Shown: in pieces, positions 59,357 through 64,000 of the stretch | How the letters are laid out: each line of letters begins with the position of its first letter | Position numbering within the stretch: the first letter of the stretch is position 1 | Origin: Candidatus Saccharimonadota bacterium | Lineage (GTDB): Bacteria; Patescibacteriota; Saccharimonadia; Saccharimonadales; UBA4665 | Direction: 5' to 3' | Assembly (NCBI GenBank): GCA_003153395.1 | Contig: PLYP01000006.1 | Coordinates: 1-64,000 of the forward strand | DNA length: 64,000 nt | The notes under the pieces: model-generated | The model's database searches: none | Told to the model about the DNA's origin: nothing | What the model saw: only the letters and a program-made list of their open reading frames with translations | Made by a program: the position numbers and the translations under genes

Positions 59357-61021
59357 TTAAAAATGTTCCCTTATATGGCTGAAAGAGTATTCCCATTCAG
59401 CATTGGCTTTTTTATGAGGATTAAAAATTAACTGCGGATCCATAATATGTTTTGCTTCCTTAAAAATTGTCATCATGCTTTTACCGTACATCATTTCTAG
59501 CCATGGTCCTCTGACTAAGCCATCATTATGTTCGCCTGAAAGCGAGCCGCCGTACTTTAATACCAAGTTATTAACTTCTTTCATAGCCGGCAATATTTTT
59601 TTTCTATCTTTCGGGTCTTCTAACTTCATTAAAGGTATTACATGGAAGTTCCCGTCTCCCATATGACCGGCAATTGTAGCCAGCAGCCTATACTTCTTTA
59701 TAATTTTTCTAAGTTTAGGTAAAAATACGGTCAAATTATTTGGGGGAACAACAAAGTCATCTATAAACGGAGCAGTATGTTTGTCTTTTACTTTGCTCCT
59801 AAGAAGCTGGAAACTATAACGCCTCATTATCCAAAATTTTTCACTTTTAGACTCAGAGGGGTCTTCTTCAAAGCCGTTGATTTCATACCTTGCTCGCTTA
59901 GGATTTAGTGTCTTGTGAAGTGCAATCACTTTTTGCCTTACTTCTGCTTCTGTTTCACCATTGAACTCAACCATTAGAATAAGCTTGGGTACGCCTCTAA
60001 GAAGCTGAAGGCCGTCAGGAATAAGTGTTATTAGCAGATGGATAAATCTTTTCCAGCCAAGCAGTTTTAGGAAACTAGGCATAAAACGAATTGATAGCCA
60101 AAGGGTGGCGTCATCAAAAGATTCAAACGTAGACGGCTTAGCTTCTAGAACCGTTGGAATAACTTCACCAAGATCATCTATGTCTTTCATAAATAAGACA
60201 AGGAGTCCGGAATGTTCTCTAGCTTTAACCAACCTAAAGTGGATGTCAGTTACAAAGCCCAATGTTCCTTGAGCTCCGACTATTAATTTTGTTAAATCAA
60301 AAATGCCTTTTTCTTTGTCCCACACATCCCAAAGGTTATAGCCAGTTGAGTTTTTACTTACTTTAGGTTTTGCGTTATTTATTTCCTCATAATTCTCGTC
60401 TATAAGCTTAAATAACTTTCTGTAGACTTCACCTTCGAAATCCTTTTGGGCCATTTTTTTATTTAGCTCTGTTCTATTTAATGGTTTAACTTCTCGCTCA
60501 ACCCCATCAGCAAAAACAAAATTAAGCTTAGTAACAAAGTTCTCTGTCTTACCGTATTCCAGAGATTTCTCACCACCGCTATTATTGTTAACCATGCCGC
60601 CAATAGATGCCATATCCCTAGATGCAGGATAACTAGGCATAAGGGCATGATGCTTCAAAGTTTCTGACTCAAAGTCCCTATAAAAAACACCGGGCTGGGC
60701 GTGAGCGCTAACAGAAGTTATATTCTCTATCTTATTAAAATATTTCTGAAAATCCACTATGACTGAATCATTTATTGCTCCGCCCGACATATCGGTTCCG
60801 GCACTCCGGGCCGTTAAACTTATGTGAGCTTTATCCTGCTTAGCCTTAGCGGTAAATTTAATCAATATTTCAACGTCTTTGGCATTACGAGGTTTGACTA
60901 TAAGTTTGGGCCTAAGTTCAAACATCGATGCGTCGTGAGAGTAGAAATCTCTGGCTTCAATAGAATCATCAAGTTCACCAGAAAAACCGGCCTTTTTAAG
61001 GCCTTCCATAATTTCATGCAT
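59357..61021 (-). CDS. FAD-linked oxidase (GlcD / D-lactate dehydrogenase type)
   Basis: 554 residues. PCMH-type FAD domain: LTARSAGTDMSGGAINDSVIVD (about 67-88), PAHAQPG-like SAHAQPGVFYRDFE, and IGGMVNNNSGGEKSLEYGKT (about 140-159); C-terminal domain with AGHMGDGNFHVIP (about 465-477) and GEHNDGLVRGPWLEMMYG. These match D-lactate or glycolate oxidoreductases that pass electrons to quinone. No Fe-S domain is attached. Lying between cyo and NDH-2, it may be a second entry point to the quinone pool (inference). Confidence 0.88.
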   Translation of the reverse strand: MHEIMEGLKKAGFSGELDDSIEARDFYSHDASMFELRPKLIVKPRNAKDVEILIKFTAKAKQDKAHISLTARSAGTDMSGGAINDSVIVDFQKYFNKIENITSVSAHAQPGVFYRDFESETLKHHALMPSYPASRDMASIGGMVNNNSGGEKSLEYGKTENFVTKLNFVFADGVEREVKPLNRTELNKKMAQKDFEGEVYRKLFKLIDENYEEINNAKPKVSKNSTGYNLWDVWDKEKGIFDLTKLIVGAQGTLGFVTDIHFRLVKAREHSGLLVLFMKDIDDLGEVIPTVLEAKPSTFESFDDATLWLSIRFMPSFLKLLGWKRFIHLLITLIPDGLQLLRGVPKLILMVEFNGETEAEVRQKVIALHKTLNPKRARYEINGFEEDPSESKSEKFWIMRRYSFQLLRSKVKDKHTAPFIDDFVVPPNNLTVFLPKLRKIIKKYRLLATIAGHMGDGNFHVIPLMKLEDPKDRKKILPAMKEVNNLVLKYGGSLSGEHNDGLVRGPWLEMMYGKSMMTIFKEAKHIMDPQLIFNPHKKANAEWEYSFSHIREHF

Positions 61022-61069
61022 AGATTAAGCTTAAGGGGTTTACTCTATAAAAAGCAAATTTAGTAATAT

Positions 61070-62146
61070 TCAATTTTTAATTAACTGCTTGTATACTTCC
61101 ATGTATTTTTTAGCTACTTTATCCCAACTATAATTTTCTAAAGTGAACTTACGACTTTGTTCGCCAAAACGTTGGGCCTCGGCAGGACCAGACAGAAAGC
61201 CGTCTACAGTTTTATAAAACTCATCTATTTGGCCTGGCTCAATTAATATTCCGTTAGAATTATTCGTAATAGCGTCCCTAATACCCCCAATACTCGATGC
61301 CACAACCGGCAATTTACACAGGGAAGCTTCCAGAACTACAAGCCCGAATCCTTCAATATCATTTTTAACCACTATATTTGGCATTACAAAGACATCGCTG
61401 GCATTATAGGCAGCAATTCTTACATAATCTTCAACTTGGCCCATAAGGCGGACATGGCCACTTAAATTTTGTTTAATTATCTCTTTTTCTATATTTTTTC
61501 TTTCTTCTCCTTCGCCAATAATTATGAACAAAAGATCTTTATGCTTTTTAATTAGAAGTGGCAATACGTCTCGTATAAATATCCGCACACCTTTTCGCTC
61601 AACCAGCCGTCCAACACTTAGAATAATTTTGCTGCTAGATTTAACCTCCAATATTTCTCTACCTTCTTCGCGGCTATATTGCCCATATATATCGTCTTTT
61701 ATGCCTAAGGGTATACTGTGGATTTTTTCTGGTGCTACACCACTTTCAGTCGCAATATCACATACTTCCTGGCTAATACAGAAAATGGCATTAGCTCGCT
61801 TAACGCAGTAGGGAATAACCTTTTGATACAAATAGTTATCCCACGTTAAATCGAGTCCATGCGACACAACTACATACGGTTTAGCGAAAAGTCGCGACAA
61901 AATTAGACCTAACGGGGAAAAAAGTGAATCCTGAATATGAATAATGTTTATATCGCCTTTAAGAAGCTCGTAAAAGGACCATAGCGATAGGTAAGGCAAG
62001 ATAACTGGGTACCATTTTCTCGATCCGCCCCATTTCACTAGAGCTAAATCGTTACTTTTACTTAGCTCCTGGGAAATATCATGCGCAAATAGCTCCATTC
62101 CGCCAACACTAGGAGGAAATTTTCTAGTTATAAAAAGTATTTTCAT
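61070..62146 (-). CDS. GT4 family glycosyltransferase
   Basis: 358 residues. N-terminus ILFITRKFPPSVGGMELFAHDISQEL (P..GG.e acceptor loop), VVSHGLDLTWDNYLYQ, donor domain IILSVGRLVERKGVRIFIRDVLP and LLFIIIGEGEERKNIE, and E-x7-E in IEGFGLVVLEASLCKLPVVAS. It ends 48 bases before the oxidase gene on the same strand. Confidence 0.9.
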   Translation of the reverse strand: MKILFITRKFPPSVGGMELFAHDISQELSKSNDLALVKWGGSRKWYPVILPYLSLWSFYELLKGDINIIHIQDSLFSPLGLILSRLFAKPYVVVSHGLDLTWDNYLYQKVIPYCVKRANAIFCISQEVCDIATESGVAPEKIHSIPLGIKDDIYGQYSREEGREILEVKSSSKIILSVGRLVERKGVRIFIRDVLPLLIKKHKDLLFIIIGEGEERKNIEKEIIKQNLSGHVRLMGQVEDYVRIAAYNASDVFVMPNIVVKNDIEGFGLVVLEASLCKLPVVASSIGGIRDAITNNSNGILIEPGQIDEFYKTVDGFLSGPAEAQRFGEQSRKFTLENYSWDKVAKKYMEVYKQLIKN

Positions 62147-62215
62147 TAATAATTAGTTTCTTTCAATTTGTTATTGTAGCTTGAAGTTCATACTTAACAA
62201 AAAGCTTAAGCTTGG

Positions 62216-62221
62216 TATAAT
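62216..62221 (+). promoter_or_regulatory. -10 box of the NDH-2 gene
   Basis: TATAAT ending 11 bases before the ATG at 62233; no Shine-Dalgarno of note (GTAGAAG only). Confidence 0.5.
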
Positions 62222-62232
62222 CATTGTAGAAG

Positions 62233-63429
62233 ATGTCAAAAACAGAAAACGTATTAATAGTAGGCGGCGGCTTTGCAGGTGTAAAAGCGGCATTAGAGCT
62301 GGCTGACAATGAAGATTTCCACGTAACTCTTCTGACAGATGATAGAGATCTTAGATATTATCCAACGCTATATAGAACTGCAACAGGAGGGAGCCGAGCT
62401 AATTCAAGTATTCCGCTCGATTCAATTCTATCCGCAAGTAATATAGATGTTGTTATAGGACAAGCCGAAACGCTAGATCGCCAGAAAAAGATAGTCACAA
62501 CGGTTGATGGACAAGCCTGTGAATACGACGTACTTATTCTGGCGCTAGGAGTTGTTACAAACTATTTTGGTATTCCGGGCTTGCCCGAATATTCATATAG
62601 TATTAAAACCCAGTCGGAAGTCGCCAGATTTAAGAATCATTTACATAAACAACTCATCGAAGATAATCGGCCAGACCTTAACTACATTATTATCGGTGCC
62701 GGCCCTACTGGCATTGAACTTGCCGGAGCACTACCTGAGTATTTAAAGCACATTATGAAAAATCACGGAATCTCTAAGCGGAGTATCCATATTGATCTAA
62801 TAGAAGCGATGCCAAGGCTGCTGCCTAATTTACCAAAGTCAGTTTCACGAAAAGTTAAATCGCGTCTAAAAAAATTAGGCATAAGTCTATATCTTAAAAG
62901 TAAAGTTGAAGGCGAAACGGCGGATGAGCTAACCATTAACGGCAAACCGATTAGAAGCCACACGGTTATTTGGACAGCTGGCGTAACTAATCATCCGTTT
63001 TTTACGAGTAATAAGTTTGTACTTATGGGAAGAGGCAAGGTAGCCGTCGATACTTATCTTCAAACTGAACCAAATATATTCGTACTTGGCGATAATGCCA
63101 ACACGCCTTATAGCGGCTTGGCTCAAACAGCACTAAGAGATGGTAGTTTTGTTGCCCAAAATCTTATCAGAAGATCTAAAGGCAAAAAATTCAAAAGTTA
63201 TAACGCTAAAGAGCCTATATCGGTTATTCCGGCAGGTAACAGGTGGGCAGTTGTTTTATGGGGACGATTCCATTTTGCCGGCCTGTCAGGCTATTTACTG
63301 AGGGAAGCAGCTGATTTGAGAGGCTTTAGTAAGCTGGAGCCATGGTCAAATGCCGTGCAGCAATTTTTAAGCGAATTTTTGTATCAGGACGATTGCTCTA
63401 TATGCTCACTTGCAAACAGTAAGTCTTAA
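62233..63429 (+). CDS. ndh: Type II NADH:quinone oxidoreductase
   Basis: Non-pumping, membrane-peripheral flavoenzyme passing electrons from NADH to quinone. 398 residues. First Rossmann fold VLIVGGGFAGVKAALELAD (6-24) for FAD, second YIIIGAGPTGIELAGALPEYL (about 153-173) for NADH, then VIWTAGVTNHPFF, FVLGDNANTPYSGLAQTA and a C-terminal amphipathic tail (SGYLLREAADLRGFSKLEPW) for membrane binding. CxxC-like DDCSICS at the end is unusual. With Cyo it gives a two-enzyme aerobic chain. Confidence 0.92.
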   Translation: MSKTENVLIVGGGFAGVKAALELADNEDFHVTLLTDDRDLRYYPTLYRTATGGSRANSSIPLDSILSASNIDVVIGQAETLDRQKKIVTTVDGQACEYDVLILALGVVTNYFGIPGLPEYSYSIKTQSEVARFKNHLHKQLIEDNRPDLNYIIIGAGPTGIELAGALPEYLKHIMKNHGISKRSIHIDLIEAMPRLLPNLPKSVSRKVKSRLKKLGISLYLKSKVEGETADELTINGKPIRSHTVIWTAGVTNHPFFTSNKFVLMGRGKVAVDTYLQTEPNIFVLGDNANTPYSGLAQTALRDGSFVAQNLIRRSKGKKFKSYNAKEPISVIPAGNRWAVVLWGRFHFAGLSGYLLREAADLRGFSKLEPWSNAVQQFLSEFLYQDDCSICSLANSKS

Positions 63430-63451
63430 AGAACATAATCTATAAAAACTG

Positions 63452-63457
63452 TACAAT
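63452..63457 (+). promoter_or_regulatory. -10 box of the UvrD-like gene
   Basis: TACAAT ending 8 bases before ATG 63466; no Shine-Dalgarno sequence. Confidence 0.45.
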
Positions 63458-63465
63458 ATAGTTAT

Positions 63466-64000
63466 ATGGAGAGAGACTTTACTCAGTCGTTTAATCAGTT
63501 AAATGTAGCCCAAAAACAAGCCGTCGAAAAAATAGATGGACCGGTCTTAGTTATTGCCGGACCAGGCACAGGTAAAACGCAACTTCTTAGCCTCAGAGTA
63601 GCGAACATTCTTAAAAAAACCGATACCGATCCATCAAGTATTTTATGTTTAACATTCACTAATTTTGCGGCTACGAATATGCGAGACAGGTTAGCTAAAT
63701 TAGTAGGGCCCGCAGCTCAAAATGTATCTGTCAGAACTTTTCATAGCTTTGCTAGTGAACTAATGCAGTTATTCCCAGATTATTTTTGGAACGGTGCAAG
63801 TTTAAAAACAGTTCCAGATGCCGTACAGCTGGAAATTATTCAAACTATTTTATCCGATCTACCACTAGATAATCCTTTGTCGGTTAAATTTGCCGATAAC
63901 TATACCGCCATAAGCGATGTAATGCAGGCACTCAAACTGGCTAAAGAAGCTGGACTTACACCTCAAAAATTAGCTGCAATGATTGCAGTAAACGATGCAT
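63466..64000 (+). CDS. UvrD/PcrA superfamily 1 DNA helicase, cut by window end
   Basis: The first 178 codons are visible. Q-motif LNVAQKQAVEKIDGPVLVIAG, Walker A GPGTGKTQLL (about 33-42), motif Ia ILCLTFTNFAATNMRDRL and VRTFHSFASEL. The 1B region follows (KLAKEAGLTPQKL). No stop before the edge. In Patescibacteria such genes may carry a C-terminal PD-(D/E)XK nuclease, which cannot be checked here. Confidence 0.88.
   Translation, partial: MERDFTQSFNQLNVAQKQAVEKIDGPVLVIAGPGTGKTQLLSLRVANILKKTDTDPSSILCLTFTNFAATNMRDRLAKLVGPAAQNVSVRTFHSFASELMQLFPDYFWNGASLKTVPDAVQLEIIQTILSDLPLDNPLSVKFADNYTAISDVMQALKLAKEAGLTPQKLAAMIAVNDA

Noticed and set aside
1-64000. CRISPR array, rRNA genes or insertion sequences
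   Set aside because: No regularly spaced identical repeats, no rRNA stretches and no transposase genes were found on either strand.
1-64000. UGA recoded as glycine
   Set aside because: Several genes, including dnaX (9011-9013), the MetE-like gene and the kinase, end at TGA at normal family length, so the standard code applies.

Overview
The window looks like a chromosomal segment of a Candidatus Saccharibacteria (TM7, Patescibacteria/CPR) or close relative. The basis is mixed. Coding is dense and AT-rich with the standard code (UGA is used as a stop, so no Gracilibacteria-type recoding). DnaX and RecR have lost their zinc fingers. Many starts sit a few bases behind a -10 box with no Shine-Dalgarno sequence. 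There are LCP, GT-C and PimA-like envelope genes. A cytochrome bo3 quinol oxidase plus NDH-2 is present, a combination I associate with environmental, oxygen-exposed Saccharibacteria. Taxonomy is inferred, since no rRNA gene is in the window.

Layout. 0-3.9 kb: thymidine nucleotide supply (dcd, then one gene fusing thymidylate kinase to a double ThyX-like region) and an unknown gene. 4-15 kb: M20 peptidase, rplJ-rplL, a protein of unknown function, dnaX, dnaB, a membrane protein, ybaB, recR, a DHH phosphoesterase and cysS. 15-19.4 kb, minus strand: AI-2E-type permease, two GT4 glycosyltransferases and an alpha/beta hydrolase in one operon. 19.5-31.2 kb: an accessory region that starts at tRNA-Gln(UUG). 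31.3-38.8 kb: YjbQ, a stomatin-like protein, a PlsC-like acyltransferase, a small gene with its own terminator, pgl/gnd of the oxidative pentose phosphate pathway, and archaeal-type PEP carboxylase with an aspartate-type aminotransferase. 38.9-53.9 kb: envelope, transport and signalling genes (ABC exporter, two flippase-like proteins, two two-component modules, Crp/Fnr regulator, LCP protein, GT2 and GT-C proteins). 53.9-63.4 kb: cyoABCDE, a FAD-linked oxidase, a glycosyltransferase and NDH-2. The right edge cuts a UvrD/PcrA-type helicase.

The most unusual structure is the 19.5-31.2 kb region. The last 25 bases of tRNA-Gln (GGTTC, 14 bases, CAGCCA) recur in diverged form at 20762, 22988, 23457, 25723, 30259 and 31209, all in the same orientation and with exactly the same internal spacing. 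Four of the six begin within 6 bases of, or overlap, the stop codon of the gene to their left. They divide the region into modules of 0.5-4.5 kb: a MetE-like protein; an MTB12-like protein with an MFS exporter; a lone cupin; YggT/LapA/toxin-antitoxin/kinase; UPRTase/baeRF/hydrolase/HhH-CCA enzyme; and a GAF-like protein with a small membrane protein. No integrase is in the window. This resembles an integron-like cassette array whose recombination site derives from a tRNA 3' end, or a stack of small tRNA-targeted elements mobilised in trans. That reading is an inference; the repeats and their spacing are read directly from the sequence.

Metabolically, NDH-2 and the FAD-linked oxidase could feed a quinone pool oxidised by Cyo, giving a minimal aerobic chain. 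pgl/gnd would make NADPH and pentose phosphate, and PEP carboxylase with the aminotransferase would make aspartate from PEP.
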